Shown: positions 12,246-26,829, counted from the first letter of the stretch. The stretch is DNA of 64,000 nucleotides from Zonotrichia leucophrys gambelii (GCF_028769735.1 NC_088170.1:45614585-45678584); one strand, 5' to 3'. The notes: generated by a model not told the origin, from the sequence alone. Numbers and translations are program-made.

Positions 12246-15200
12246 ATTTTTTTGGTTTTTTTTAATGGATCCTAAATAGAACAAATCCCTACATGGATAC
12301 ATCACATACATGACTAAGACAGTGAATTATCCTCATATCCAGCTAGAGGATTACCATTCTAAGGAGATGACCTTCAGCTGCTGAATACACACTCCATACA
12401 AACTGATGAAAATGGATTTTGTTTTCAAAAAAAATAGTGTGTCACCCTAGGATCTAAAACATTTATATAGACCATAAACATATCCATAAATTAATATATT
12501 AGAAGAATTATATTGTATTAGAAGTAAATATTGTATTAGACATAAATACAATATTATATATTTGGTTTTTTAATAAGGTGTAAAACACATCAATTTAAAA
12601 TTTTCCCTCTTGCTCCAAGCTTCAGATTTTCTGAACTGTTTTAAAATATATATTGGATTTGGATCCTAAGGAGAAAAAGTTATCAATATATTCTGGACTT
12701 GCAAGAGCAAAATGGGGATTACATTCTCTCTTCTCACAGGCAATGCAAACATCATTCGCCCTAAAGAATTACAAATCCTTTCAGATTCTGGGCTCCCAGC
12801 AGCACCAACCATTGCTTTTGTTCCAGGTCACGGGGGGAAAGAAAAAATTACTGATTTTAATAAAGAACATACACATTTAAGAACTTTTGCAGAGTGTATG
12901 AGTAATATGCTGCAGTCATTCTGCTACTGCATGCCAGCTGGTTCAAAATCTGACCTCTTGTGTGTCAGGATACTTCCCAAATCAATCATGTAATATGAAA
13001 TTGTTCTACAAGTATTACATACACATAATAATAATTATTGAATTATTATGCAAGATGCTTATTTGCCAGTTTGTCCATCAGAGATACTTTTTAACAAATA
13101 TAATCATAACAATTCCTATTTGTTGAAATTCTTGCTATAATAGTTCTCAAATTCTGAGTGTGATTTATTTTCTTCCTAAGTCAAAGATCATTTTGAATAT
13201 CAGCTAGTCATATGAGTCCATGTTAGCTTGCCTTGTACTTGGATCAAATTTCCATAACAATCTCCAAATCAGTTTATTCTTAGACAACACATGGGAGACC
13301 AATCAGCAATATATGAATACAGCCATCATAACCCTGTTGTGTTCAAAAGGGTTCTTCATGAGATATCCTTAAATACTGTACAACTTCTAGCTTGCTGCAG
13401 ATGAAGGTCATGATAAAAGCAGCATTGATGTGTTTTATTATTTGTTCACTTTATCAGCTGCAAGTATCAGACAAAGAAAGAAACAGTAAAATAATAAAAC
13501 CTTTACTCAGCCCATTCCAGTAGCAGTCATATTACTATTAATATATTATGAAGCAGGAGTATAACTGGTAGATTAGATATACCAAGATTGATTACTTCTA
13601 GCCTGAAGTAATTCTCAGTGCTAAAAAGAGCAAATGCTCTCTTCATGTTCTCTCTATACCAGGAGCTAACCCGTTTGCCAGCCCTGCTGCAGCCACCTAG
13701 AGAATGCTCTTGTCACACCTCGTGAGCTTCAGTAAATAGTACATACAGCTACATGCAGGAATTGAAACAAGCCACACAGAAGAGCTAAATGTAGTTGCTA
13801 GCAGAAATTTCTAGAATAGCCCAGGAGGGCTTTTACAAATCAGGACATGAAGAGTCCCTTCAAACCTAAATTTCCCTTGATGGTCAACTGCTGCTGTATT
13901 AGCAAATCTTGAGAACTGGAAAACCTTGCTGAGCTGTCTCATCTCACATATAGTTACACCGTTGAAATGTGAAATACAACTGCTAAGAGTCTTTGCAATC
14001 TTTTCAAAGTATTTTCAATCAATCAATTCAATCATAGATCTATTAGAGTAACAGTATGCTATACCTGTTCACAAACCTCAGGTAATAGCTGGTTAAACCA
14101 TACATAACAAACACGCACAAAAAAACTTTTAAGTAATTTAAAGGAGAAAAGTGTAATTTACAAATAGCTGAAAAAACAGCAGCAGACTTTAGAAGAGTGG
14201 GAGACAACAGCTCCAAAGCTGCAGTCTCACAGACTTAATGTAAATACTTATAGAAATCCCAACCTACTTTACACACTTACAAACTCTGTAGTCTTTTTAA
14301 TACCAAAAATGGCCACAGGATTACAAAAGAGAACTGAAAAAAGGGAAAATTGGAAGGCCAGCTACTCAAAACTGTCTCAAAGATAATCGCTGTTATAATT
14401 TCTCAAAAAGGATAGGCAAAGAGGGAAATAAAGAGGAGAAAATATTCTATATGAACATGCTTACCTGTTTCAATTATAAAAACTAAGGAAGCATCTAGAA
14501 ACAGTTTCAGAAATTAAGATTCACTTTTTACTGCTAAATTTGGGTTCAGACACATTAAGACCTTTGTTTTGCTAAGTCAGGTTTAACTTAATGTTAGTTA
14601 ACATATACTCACATCATGAATTTCTCCCAGTAAGGAATCACTCCAATATTGCACTTTCCCATCACTGTCAGTTAAAACCTGTCTCTAGATATCATGCAAT
14701 AACATAAGGGCCTTAGAAGGCTCAAGAAAGAACATTCTTAAAATTTCCTGGCATTTCAGGGTATTTAAAAGATGTTGCAATAAATGTATGTCAACTATAT
14801 CAACATTCTCCTTCACTTATCAAAGGTGTGCACGCTGTTCCTATGAAGTAGTATTGACCTGGAACAATTCATATTCTTCACAAGTTTTTCAATGACATCA
14901 CCATTCACAGTGAAGAAAATGTAGCTAACAACAGAGTCTATGGAAGCTATTTCTATTTTAATCAGAAATGTGACACCACCTTATCATAAGCTGCATGGAA
15001 CAATGAATTTAAACCTCTAATTCTGTCTGTGGATTCAGGTAAGCTATATCAATTAAGGATACAGGAAATAATTTGTAATCAGGTGTTCCCTGGTAATGTT
15101 AAACAGGTAAGCCTTTGAACTCAAGTAAAGTAGAAACTAAAACAACTTTTTTTGTGAAAAAAAATACTATTGTCAGCATCCTAGATGACTGAGGGACACG

Positions 15201-16556
15201 CTGTGCATGAACATGCATTTAAAAATGTTACAACAGTATTTCTTCACTAAGGTCAAACTCAGCACCAGTTTAAAAATAGCCTCTTCTGAGGGCGAAGGGG
15301 ATCTTATGCAGACGCAAACATCACAGTAGGCCTTCTGGGCGTACAGGATGCTATTATCCTTTGCTTGCTGACAACATACTTCCTTTATATGGCAAGACCA
15401 CACTTCTGTCATTACACTTGCCCTAGTTCTGGAAACATCAAAGTTATTGTTCTGAGAATGCCACTAATTTATCCCTTAAAGCAAACATATAAAACAACAC
15501 ATAACACAAGAAATGTGCTCACTAGCTATCTCTTTTTTGCCTTAAGATATACACTTTTAATTACTGAAACTCTAAATGACATTATGGATGATGAGTTTAT
15601 GAGAGCAATAATTTTAAGTTTTTACTCATACCTTTTCCCTTCCCTAGTCCAAAATGTTCTTTATATACTAATTTTTTACATTTCACAAAGGTAGCAGCAA
15701 AAAAGATACCTAAAATAGCAGGGAAAATCAGAGCTGAGTGGCAAGAGAATAGGCTGGCTAGAGTGTTCTTCTCCATATTGGCACAAGACACAGGTCAAGT
15801 TCAAATCAATTTAAGTTCTATTTATGAAATAAAAAGATTTTTGTCAATTCTTCCTACATAAAGTCATTAAATTACAGACATGACATGAAAATTTGTAGGT
15901 AACCCCTGTCTTTGCTTCCAGTGTTCTGTCAAATGAACCTTTTTGCCTTCATTTTAGTTGCCTTTTATACTTTATTACTGACATTTTTCTCTGATTTTCA
16001 GTCCTTTATGAATGAATCCAGTCAGACTTCATTGAAAATTTAACAAGTGAGCAAACAACTGCTTGTGTACTTTAGCAGGCTCCACTTCTCACTTGGGAAC
16101 CATGCCCTCATATATTGTCAAACCATTTCCCTTTACTATGGTACGTCAAATACATGCCTGTTTTTGGACATCTCCTTGCAGTCTTCCCACCCCACTGATT
16201 GTTGCACCACACACATCTGCCTAAACCTACTCATTGTTTCTCCTTCAGAGGATTTACAATCTAGTTATAAAACCTAAATGCAATCCGACCATTCTCTGTA
16301 TGGTTCAGCTATTAACAAAACAGGTTTTCAACGCGTGGCTGGGTCTTACAGAAGGAGTTTTAAGATAAATATCGAAACCACATACACAGAAAAAGAGGTT
16401 TTTAGAAACTCTACTTCCATGCTATAAAACAAATTTAAAACAACATAATGCTTATTGTAAACATGAATTTATTAGTAATGTAAACTGTGATAGTGTATAG
16501 CTATTATGGCTCACATTTTCAAACTTCCGTTACTGAAATTCCATTTGATGTAAACA
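12246..16556. other. IMMP2L intron 3, nothing recognised
   Basis: AT-rich intronic DNA. Short open frames here (for example 12712-12993 plus and 15365-15694 plus) lack domain signatures or splice context. I found no further exon. Confidence 0.5.
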
Positions 16557-16735
16557 AAACAGAATCATTCAGCTTCAGGAAAGGACCTCTGGAAGTTAGC
16601 TACTTCAGCTTATGACCAAAACAGATGCAACTGGAAAGGAAGATGAGGATGCTTGGGTTTTTGCCAGTCCAGTTTCAATTAAGGCTGGAGGTTTCATAGC
16701 CTCTCTGGCTATGAGGTGATTCTAATCCTTCTTTT
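16557..16735 (-). mobile_element. Old CR1 LINE fragment, reverse orientation
   Basis: Weak but ordered similarity to the reverse complement of CR1: 'aacagaatcattcag', 'ggaaaggacctctggaag', then 'gtccagtttcaatta', 'ggctggaggtttcatagcc' and 'tctctgg'. Blocks come in the expected order with small insertions and deletions, as in an old insertion. Ends are approximate. Confidence 0.5.
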
Positions 16736-19500
16736 TTTCTTCCCCATATGTATAGTCAGAATACCCCTTGCTGCAATTGCGGCCCCCATCGCATCCTTCT
16801 ACTGTGCATATCTGAGAAGGACTTTCCTCTGTAGCTAATCATCAGATAGACAGTTGGCAATAATGATAAGTCCCAAACACAAATACACATGCTTATTTTT
16901 AAAGTTAAATGCTGTTCAATTCCACTTTTCAGGAACAGCTGATTGCACATAAAAAACTAATGTTACTTTCATCAATATAATTTCCCTAGAAAATACAGTG
17001 ATTATAAGGTTAATTATCATTTTAAACCTGATAATTTGCCATTCCCTTGCCTTTACCTTTGCTAACAGGTTGAAAAAACCAAAAACAAGGCCAAGACTGC
17101 TTATTACATGCAAAAATATTCAGGTCCACAATATACTCAGCACAAGTCAAGACCCATGTTTTTTCTTCCAACTTCACCAATTAGATAGGAAATAAATATT
17201 TTTCATGTGTAATCAAAATTCACTTTGTCAGCATATGTGTAGTTAATTGAAAGATTCCTAGAAGAAATATTCTGTAGTTAATATTTATGGTTGCTCATAA
17301 TACAACTGACTAAACTGACTTAAGGGAAGTTATTACTGAAAGATACCAAGTCAGCTGTGGCAATAATTTGTCCAAGAACACAAAGTCTGAAATATCCTGT
17401 AAAACAAAATATCACCTCAGTATTTCCTAAATTGTACACAAAATGAAAACAGGCTAACTGCCAAAACAAAAAAACAAAAAACAAAAAAAAAGGGATAAAA
17501 TGCATTTAGGTATCTTTTTGCATAAAAAGAACCAATTTAATTTGGTTAATTGCTTACATCCAGAACGTATGATATAAATAGTCAGGCTTTATACCTTAAG
17601 AAAAATTATTGTATTCTAGGATTCAAGAACTGCTGAATCATACTGTAACATCCTACATATATTTCTGTTATAGCTTTTATACTACGGCAGATAGCAAACC
17701 TTAGCATTGGAATATAAAAGCCTTGATGCCAAGGAGCTGGATCTCTTTGAAAGATAATGGTTTCACATGGAAAAGAGAGAGTAAGCTGATTTCCAGAGTT
17801 ATTCTAGGAAAAAATAAAATATATTACTCCATCTCCTCATAGGTATACAACAACTTCTTCATAATTGATGATATAACATCTTTAGGTCCAAAATGTGTAC
17901 TGTTCACAATTCAAGTAAAAAAATATGAAAGGCGAACACTTAAAATAGTGAGTTCATCTTAAACAGAATCTAGCATCTCACAAATTCAGCACTCAGCACT
18001 TCGTAAGTGCAGTGAAACATAACATTTGTTATCTTCTCTAAGAATTAGTTGAAACGTTGGCTTCACTTTCAAGGGAAGGAAATTACTTTCAAAGTACCAG
18101 TTTAACACTCCTCTATAGTGTCAAGGTATCTGATCATCAAATTAAACAGAATATGTATTCAGAGCATACATTTAAAAATTATGGCCCATCTATATTTATC
18201 ATAATCAAAAACAGACTTGAGCTAAAGTGCAAGAAAAATCATGTGAATAACCATTAATTTTTTTATCCTATATCATGACAGATTTTCAGCCGGAATTTAC
18301 ATAAGGAGGTGGTGTCTAATCTGAATACCCTGCAGAGAATAAGCACTGGAATTTCACATTAGTTGCTGAACAATCGTACTGCCTGCCACTTCCAGCAATG
18401 AGATTGCGTAGCTTATTTCACTGACTTGTAAAACCTTTCCTAGTTCCAAGTACCTACAAGCAATGCCAGTCATAAATAACCAGCAATTACTTTGCAGCAG
18501 TTGGAAATGTACAGAGAAAAAAAGGTATCAAATATTTTCCTATAAGAGTTGTCAAAGTTTCTTCAGGTTCAAGGAAAAAATATTTAGGAAACATATACCT
18601 TTCTGTACATACATGACAGCAGATTCTGCAACAGGAAATCATATTCCTAGCATCTAAATTATAGCTATTTCAAAAGGTATAAGTGACATTTTTCTAAACC
18701 ATTTTATATATACATATGTGACATTTTTCCTTTTGGTCAACATGACCTTCACAGAACAGTCAGCCATCCGACCGTAAGGCAGAGTTACAGGATCAGACAG
18801 CTTTCCAACCAACAAAATCACCACCGCAATTTCTGCAACATTCCAAGCAGCTGTCCACTTAGACCCAGGACCTCCAACACACTGTGACTGGTCATCTAAA
18901 AGAGTATAAAAAACTATTCTATACTATTCTACTTTTTAAAATTTTTATTGAAAAGGTAAAAACTATGTCACTTGGTAAAACAGGTTTTTTCCTATTCTTC
19001 ATTTGCCTGATCACTAAAAGGTGAAGTAAAATTAATGAAATTGAATTAATAAATCAGTTAATTTTGAGATTGAAAATTACTGTTAAGGCTCCTCCAACAG
19101 CAGAACATAAGGCCTCCTTATGTAACAATTAGCTATTAACACCTGATCATCCTAGAATTTGAAGATCACAATGATTTTTTTCTCACATCTTTCTCACTTG
19201 CCAAAGAATCAGATATATATTTGTGTGTAACTACAAATTAACCTGTTTTTATTATTTATATCATAATCTAGCTGAGTTGTAATACTACCTCAACTCACAG
19301 TTCTTCCAGTGTAAACCCAATCCAGTAGCATCAAAATTAAAGCTGTTCTACACAGGATAATCTACCGATCTGTATTTTTAAGTATTTTGCCTTTGAGGTG
19401 GGCAAGACTCTAATATCCCTTCACTTCCATTACAATGGGTCTTAAAAAATTTTGTGCTATTTACCTCAGAAGTAAATTCAACCAACTATCTCTCTTAATA
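16736..19500. other. IMMP2L intron 3, nothing recognised
   Basis: AT-rich intronic DNA, with an A-rich low-complexity stretch at about 17463-17492. No exon or repeat family identified. Confidence 0.5.
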
Positions 19501-20198
19501 TGTTAGGTTGGATATGGGTGTGTGTATTCTATTCCTATCTGACGGGGCAATTATCTTCTGTTAAGAGGGCAGCTTTCTTTATCTCTTCCACAACCAATCC
19601 TCTACCTGGTGAAATACCTTCTGCTAATCAGCCATTGACTGTCACTGCATGACTGATAAAATTACATTATCCCATTGTGAGATGCTCCACCCAGAGGGAG
19701 AAACCAAGCATTCCTAATTGGATATAATCAGAAGTTTGAAAGACCACAGCCAGCCTTTTCCAGTGGATTCCCAGAGGAGCAGCTATCTTAGCCACTGGAT
19801 TCCCAGGGAAAGACCAGGCCCATCTACACCTCCACTGGATCTTCAGAGGAAGACTACACTCTTCTACAGGATCACTGCTTCAACAGAACCACACTTGCCA
19901 CTCCAGGAGGACTGCAGCCCCCATTTAATCAGACTGCTACCGACATTCCCTGACCTACAGGGTGTTAGGTCTTATTCTGACTTGACAGTGTTGTTTTATA
20001 TTACTGCATTGTTTTGTTGTGTTTTTTTTTTAATTTTTCTTCCCTAATAAAGAGCTGTTATTCCTGCTCTCATATCTTTGCCTGAAACCCCCTTAATTTC
20101 AAAACTATAACAATTCAGAGAGAGGAGGTTTACATTTACCATTTCAGGGGAGGCTCCTGCCTTCCTTAGCAGACAACTATCCTTTTCAAACTAAGACA
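19501..20198 (+). mobile_element. ERVL-like solo LTR, sense to plus strand
   Basis: About 700 bases with LTR layout. It starts 'tgttaggttgg', has repeated CCACTGGAT-type segments in its middle (about 19760-19850), a T-rich stretch followed by a polyadenylation signal (aataaa, about 20046), and a terminal block 'aggctcctgccttccttagc' finishing in 'ctaagaca'. The same terminal block recurs at the end of the element at 44182-44783, so both are probably one avian LTR family. The open frame at 19718-20047 lies inside the LTR and is not a gene. No internal retroviral genes are adjacent. Confidence 0.65.
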
Positions 20199-23100
20199 AT
20201 ACCACAGACTGTGCATCTGACTTTAATTACTGTTGTCAAGTCTCTGAATGCTGCATTTTAAATTAAACACAAAGACTATACTATATGCAAGAAAATGTAA
20301 AACTAACAAACAAACCAAGCCCAAAACCTAAACTAACTTGGTAATCAGTGAAGTGGATTCAGTAAACTTGCAATGTAGTATTCTAATAGATACTCTAATA
20401 AATCTTCAGCAAGCAATTTGTTTCTTAATTCAATAGCAAGGTACTTAATTCTATATAAAGGCCAATAAAATCAAAATCAACCAGAATACGAAGTTTACAC
20501 AGCACCACTTACAATACTACAGTGGTCTTCTCAATCAATCAACTGACGCCTCTTTCACAAACAGCAAAGGCCATCTGACTTCCTCTTTTTAAAAATGGAT
20601 ATTTTTATTTTTAAATCCCCAACTTTCAATTTAATCACTGTAAGCTATGACATAATTCATTTATGTGACTTTTTGGCCTAAAGAGTCTAACCAGGCTCTT
20701 TCCAGCAGTGATTCTTGCAGTCAAGTCTTGTCAACTTCCTAGTCATATTCATAGACTTTAAGTGCAACAACCCTAACTTCAACTGCAACAGCTTCTTTCC
20801 TCCACAACTGCTCATTTTCCACAGTAATGCAATCACTGCCTATTAAACTCCTCCTGAGCACTTCATAATACAACCAAGAATCATGTACAGTATCTGAAAA
20901 GTTTCCTTAGAAAAAGGATTTTGCTTTATAAATAGAACACACAAGGCTTTCTTCCACCAACAGCATTAACACACATGTATAGTATGATACCCACACTAGG
21001 AATAGATCGTAACACGGATAATAAAAGTAAAACTACATATTTGATTTTTATCAAGAAAAGACATGAGAGGTTTTCTTTGGTTTTTTTCCCAGCTAAAAGA
21101 ACAGAATAGGAAAAGATTTTCTGAGGTCACTGAGGCACAGAAACTAAAGTGATTATTTAGCTTCTGTGTCAGCACAACCTCCTTTGCAGTGTCCTACCTG
21201 CCAGAAGACAGATGACTTGGTACAGAGACCTAAGTACAAAAATAGAACAGAAATTGGAAGACTTAAGAAGGCCAAGAAAAGGTATTTGTAAAAGTTTGTC
21301 CAGTATTTTAGTCAGAAAGAAGCTTTTTTAAACATAATGCAAGAACCATTAGATATCCATTCACATTATATCTATCAGAATTTAGTAGAAAATCTTTTCA
21401 TAATTACAACTAATTCAAATTCAAGGCAGTTCCTTCAGTAAGTACCTTCTTACTGATATTTATTTTACTAAGCTAGCCTCAATAATGAAATTCCAATTAG
21501 TGATCTTCTATGAATAGCATATATTCAGTTTGCACAATTTGAGAACTCTTGTTTTCATCAACTAAACAAGATTATATTCCTTCAAAAATTGCATTATTCA
21601 GATTTGCATGTGTAGGCTGAAACTTGTTGAACCATCACATAAAATCATCACTGCAATTGTCTTTTCCAGTTCTCATTTCTGAACAGACGCCAGTGAGGGA
21701 CACAGCAGCAGAAACAATCTTAAGTGCAGTACTTTGATTCTTCCTCCAGAACGGTTATCTGCACTGGATTTTTCAAAGATCAAGCTCACATAAATGCTTA
21801 GCAGTTTGCACAAAATAAAGGAGTTTATGGAAAGGTCCAAGTATAATCTTAGGCTCAGATGAAGAAGTGACGGAAGCCACTTAATATCCCTCACAAGGAT
21901 ACGAAGGATAGGAGACAAAAAGGATGATTTGGCTTTTTTTTTATGTCAAGGAATTTTCTATGTAGAAAGTTGGGTTTGTATTTAAGTTATGCTCCTGTAT
22001 GAGAACTCAAAAGAAGCTGACAAAATATACAACACTTATTTCCTTATTTTTATAGCTGACCTTTAAAAACATGTTTTTAAACATACTGCCCATTTAGCTA
22101 TTATAGTTCATAATTTTAAAAGCATGTTACCATTCAGGATGTACAGAACAAACAGCATGGTTCCCTTTTCTCCTCCCTCAGATTAATTTAGCATAGCTAT
22201 TTTTATTTGACACATAAGAACACATTCTAAATTAGCAATGGAGGGACACCTGGCAACCTATTCAGCAAGTAAGCTCCTGCTCTCAGTCAAACACTGCAGA
22301 AGGTGTTCTCTCTATTACAGACATAGCACAACCTTCAAATTAACCTCTAATTTTTGACCTCAAGGTTAAAATTAGTGTCTGAATATTTACAACTTAACAT
22401 TTCATCATTTGAAAATTTAAGCACCAACGTTTCCTACATTAAGACAGGAATTTTGGAATAAAAAGATAGTGTGATTGTACAATCAGGATGGGAGGGTTCC
22501 CATACAGGCAACCAAAATGAATTCTAGACCTAAAAATCACTCTTTGGGAACACCTTTTTATAGCAATGCCTGCATTTGCACACAGTAAAAAACAAATTAC
22601 ATACAGGTAACATTGGCAAAAATATCCCTTAATCTGCAGTAGAAGAGCAGTATCTCTATAAGTGCTGGGAAGTGCAGCTGCAGCATGTATTCCCTAGGAC
22701 CTGCATGAGCTGTACACGCCCCACTGTGACACACACAGCTCCAGCTACAATGCTGCTGGCACTCAAACTTTACAGAGTGAGACCAGCTGAGAGAACACTA
22801 CGTGTCTTATAACTCATTCCGCAATAGCTAATAAAGTTCTACACAACTGTTGAGATCTACCTCAGCTGAGCTCTTACAAAGTAGATGCTTGTTTAAACAC
22901 TAAACTTACTGAAAAATCAAGGTCTGCCTGGCAAAAACAAGCATTTGTCTTTGAAAGATGACATCATGTGCTACATGACTATTTTTCCTCTTCAAGGACA
23001 AATAAATGCATTTTCCAAACTAAAAATATAACACATTTTTTAATTTTTTTTAATCCATTTAAGAGATGGAAAGGCAGTAATCTGAAACACAGAATGCCTG

Positions 23101-26015
23101 AAATTACTTCATTTATTTAAAAATTATTCCTGTTTTGATTTTCAATGTATTAAGTCCCAGTAATACAGCACTACCTAAAATAGGAATGTAGCAAGTGATC
23201 AAGTTAAGGATGATAACATTTTGCTCAGTTCTGAATGAACTTAAAATTGTGAGTTCAAAAGTTACAGCATGTAACATTGAGCTCTCCTAATTCTGGTATC
23301 AATAAAAATGAGTTCAAACTAAAGGAAAACAATATTCTAAAGGCTGAAGTAAGATATAACTATCTGTAAAATACTATACTGTAATTAAACAAATAATTTT
23401 TTGCTACCAACTTATTATCGCCATTGGTTTTACCTGACTTTAATATTTTTAAAGACTAATGTTGTTGTAAATATTTTGTCTAAAACATGTGCCCGTACAG
23501 TGGCTAAGCTATGACAGCTATGACTGAGATGAGTGGTTCACCTACATCAGTTAAAGTGACCAAGATGACAGAGAGACATGCAGTCTTCATTCAGTACCTT
23601 TACTAGGTATAAACATCACCACATACTTGAGTACTTGGGTGCTCATTTGTAATCAAAGTCAGAAAATAAATGTGTATATATATATATATATTTGCGTGTG
23701 TTTATCAAGAACTAGATCGGACAATAGAGGAAAAACTTTCAGATCTGCAAGCAGTACCAGAATCATGACCACAGGCTCACTGATTCTCTTCTGGGGTATC
23801 CAGGACCACCAAGACTGACTCACCTCTTTGCTCTCTTCATATCATCAGAGATACCATGTCATTCTGGATGGCTGCTGTTTCTACCACAATTCCTAAAGAG
23901 ATTGTTGAGATCGCAGCTAGCAAAAGTCCACTGTAAGTAGAAGGTCAACAGGCAAAACTTGGAGCAAAGAGATGAGTCTGAATGGCCCTGGTTATGCTGC
24001 CATGACATAATATTTTACCTCAGCTCCTGTTCTACAAATGACCACCCTTCCAGAACCTCTAAAATATCTTCTACTACAGCTTGGCAAAGAGGAGACAGTG
24101 GACAAATGTCAAGCAGCCAACAAGGATACAAAACAAAGGCTTACATATTCATTTGCCTATCTCAGTCAAAACAATATTTTCTCAACTGAATTTCTGAGAG
24201 GATCAGTAAAGGAGAACCTGATAGGACATCTGCCTTCCCTGTTCATGCCTTACCTAAATCAGGATCTGAGGACCAGCAAGTCAAATCCGTGCATATATCT
24301 GAGTTATAGAAATCATAAGTAAAAAACCAAAATGAAAAAGATGAAAAGTATTAACCCGTTTACACAATAGAAGCATTGTACAGCAAAACTCCCAAAAACT
24401 GACAGGTACAAAATCACATCCAGATACTATATCCTGCAAGACTTTACCACACAATTAAAAACTTAACAATACAATAAGGAAGCAGGCCAAAACTTCTTCT
24501 AACAAACACATATCATGAGGTACTTAAAAGTTGTTATTGAAAATATAAACATTTAATGTTATTTTATACTAAAATTATCCAACAAATTATTTTTACATTG
24601 TTTAACTTCCTTTGTATTGATCTTAAAATGCTTTGGGAATACTCTGATCTGATTATCTAGAGGACTTCCCAAAGACTAAGAAAAGCTTCCATAAAGTGCA
24701 TAAATACAACTTCTTCTATGTGGGTCTACATAAACTCTACCAAGATTAGGGAAAAGCTTCCAAACATACAAAAATCTCCACTGCATCTAAAATACTAGTT
24801 ATCCTGCTCAAACATACAGCAAAGTGAAAATAACCAATGCAGATGGCTCAGACAAAATTACAAACATTCAAGGAGTATAATAAGAATGAAACTATTAATT
24901 TTGTTTTCTGATCAGACAATGTGCTCATTTTCTGTTCAGTCTATTAATTATTAATCAGTTATCCTGATTCTTTTAAACAATCACCAGAGCATGACTTGGG
25001 CAGAGGGATGCACACACAGGCAGAATCACATTTTACAGCATCCATTGAGTGACCTGAAATTGAAGCCCTTTTGCAATATTATCTCTAGCAAATACGAATA
25101 AATTCATATTTGCAGCTAGACTATTTACAGAAAATTTTACATGACAGAAAATGAGACAGATCACAGTGCAAATTTTAAGTATCTAGCGAAAGAAGAAAAT
25201 TGTCTTACAAATTACCACTACAGCAAAGAGGAAAGCAAAAAAATGGGACAATTAGAAAAGATATATGACAAAAAGGCAGTTAGATAATATGGCTTCCAAA
25301 GACATTTTTGTTACAGTTTACATATTGTGCATTTCACTTACAAAACTAAAACCTTAAGCTTAAACTCTCCAAGCATATAATATGAGTCTGTATTATATCC
25401 TTGCACCAGTTATGAGCACTTGGACATTCTATTTCTATATTATATTAAGGCTGAAATGGAGTTTCTGTCCTGTTAGTCTTGAGTATTTTGAACAGCGAAA
25501 CACTGCCACCTTTTGTCTTGATACATAGACCTCCCAATTTTAAATGTTGAATTCCATCTTTTGCTCCACTTGTCCTTATGGAGGTGGGTGAATCCTTGAG
25601 GTCTTATCTAAAATTTTATTCAGTAGACATACTTCACCAGGAAGAAAAACATACAGTACTAGTCAGTAAGGAAATTTTTTCTCCTAAGTACATAGCCAAG
25701 CAACTCAAACTATACTCCTTTAGGCCACATAACGTTTTATCTGTTTTCCATCTCACAACTCTTTGGTCTTGGCAGTTTTGGTACACATACACGCTGTATC
25801 ACATGATACCTTGCATTGCATTCCTTTCAAGTAAAAACCTGGTAATGCATTCTTTGAACATCTGAGTTTTGAAAACAGACAATAGAAGTAACAATAATGC
25901 ATTATTTAAAATGTTAGGTTCCTTGCCCATGTATATACCTACATTATTGTAGGCAAAACACTGATAGTTCAACATCTACATAAGTATGTATTGAAATGTA
26001 TGCAAAATTACTTAC
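20199..26015. other. IMMP2L intron 3, proximal part
   Basis: AT-rich intronic DNA ending at the exon 3 donor. It has a (TA)8 microsatellite at 23675-23690 flanked by TG repeats. An LTR-like stretch without firm assignment lies at about 22620-22890 ('cttataa', then 'aataaagttctacaca'). I searched by eye on the minus strand for the next IMMP2L exon, which should encode the IIKRVIALEGD-type lysine motif, and did not find it. Confidence 0.5.
23675..23690. repeat. (TA)8 microsatellite
   Basis: Eight uninterrupted TA units, preceded by tgtg and followed closely by gcgtgtgt. Likely length-polymorphic; it sits deep in intron 3. Confidence 0.85.
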
Positions 26016-26119
26016 ACCAGTGACACAATGTCCCCACGTTGTACATCATAATTTCTAATGCTCCAGTGGTTCAAGAGTACTACATCAGATGCTTGTCTTC
26101 CCCCAGGATTCAAAGAAGG
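26016..26119 (-). CDS. IMMP2L: IMMP2L coding exon 3 (mitochondrial inner membrane peptidase subunit 2, residues 46-79 and part of 80)
   Basis: On the minus strand a 104-base exon lies between a pyrimidine-rich acceptor (ttccccttctcag, 26132-26120) and a consensus donor GTAAGT at 26015-26010. The only open frame starts [19 protein letters not shown], directly continuing exon 2, and ends RGDIVSL plus the first two bases of a valine codon (phase 2). The exon holds the PSL motif just after the catalytic serine and the RGDIV box, both conserved in type I signal-peptidase-like Imp1/Imp2 proteins. The protein cleaves sorting signals from intermembrane-space precursors on the outer face of the inner mitochondrial membrane, with IMMP1L as partner. 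Reading frame and splice phases are intact, so the gene looks functional. The next exon lies outside the window. Confidence 0.95.
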
Positions 26120-26389
26120 CTGAGAAGGGGAAAAAAACAGACCTACATTTAGATCTACATTTTCTTTTTCAATCTTCCCCCTAATTACCTTTCCATCAAC
26201 ACGTGAAACACATTAAAATTGGTAAAAAACATACCAATACTCACCATAAGAGGCCAAGAATCTGTTCTATTACAGGAAATACATTTGAAATACACTTCTT
26301 TATTAAATGACACGCTAAAGATCATTAATTCATGACAAGCTCTAGTTCACATCTTTTAACGCACTACTACATGCAAATCAGATTGCATA

Positions 26390-26720
26390 GGATACATACT
26401 TATGTTGTCATGATATTGCAAAGGTTCCATATTGTTGTTTTCCTTATTGCAAGGGTTTCATACCTCCTTGATGTTTCTCATAGGCAGCTCCTCTAAGCAC
26501 TGATTCTTCCTTCTTCTTCCAGCAGCCAACGGACTCCAGTTCCCCTCAACCAACCAATCCACTATTTTCTAACACTCTTCTTCTTATTGGTGACAGCTGT
26601 AGCCTGTTAAAGTCAGGCCTGCTCCTAATCTTTAATAATTAGCCCAGCTGCAACTCCTTAGGGGTAAGATTACTTTCCATACTACCTTTATTTTCTTATA
26701 TTCTATCCCCCTACATACTT
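26390..26720 (-). mobile_element. Probable LTR fragment, minus orientation
   Basis: The stretch resembles a dispersed passerine LTR seen in reverse: 'ccagcagccaacggactcc', 'caaccaatccactattttc', 'cttcttattggtgacagctg', 'agtcaggcctgctcc' and 'cagctgcaactccttagggg'. Its base composition is richer in C than the surrounding intron. The assignment is from memory of repeat sequence and the ends are uncertain. It lies about 270 bases upstream of the exon 3 acceptor, sense to IMMP2L. Confidence 0.45.
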
Positions 26721-26812
26721 ACAGCAAACCTGATGAAAAGAAGGGATTGCTGTTACTCCTTATTGTTTAAGATTAAAATCAAAGGAGAACCAAGTGCACT
26801 AATTCCCAGGGG

Positions 26813-26829
26813 AAAAAAAAAAAAAAAAA
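26813..26829. repeat. Poly(A) run, 17 bases
   Basis: Homopolymer A tract followed by A-rich sequence in intron 2. It could be the remnant of a retrotransposed tail, but nothing recognisable precedes it. Confidence 0.8.

Noticed and set aside
1..26015. Next IMMP2L exon (lysine motif) or the intron-nested gene LRRN3
   Set aside because: Looked for on both strands by motif and long open frame; neither is present in this part of intron 3.
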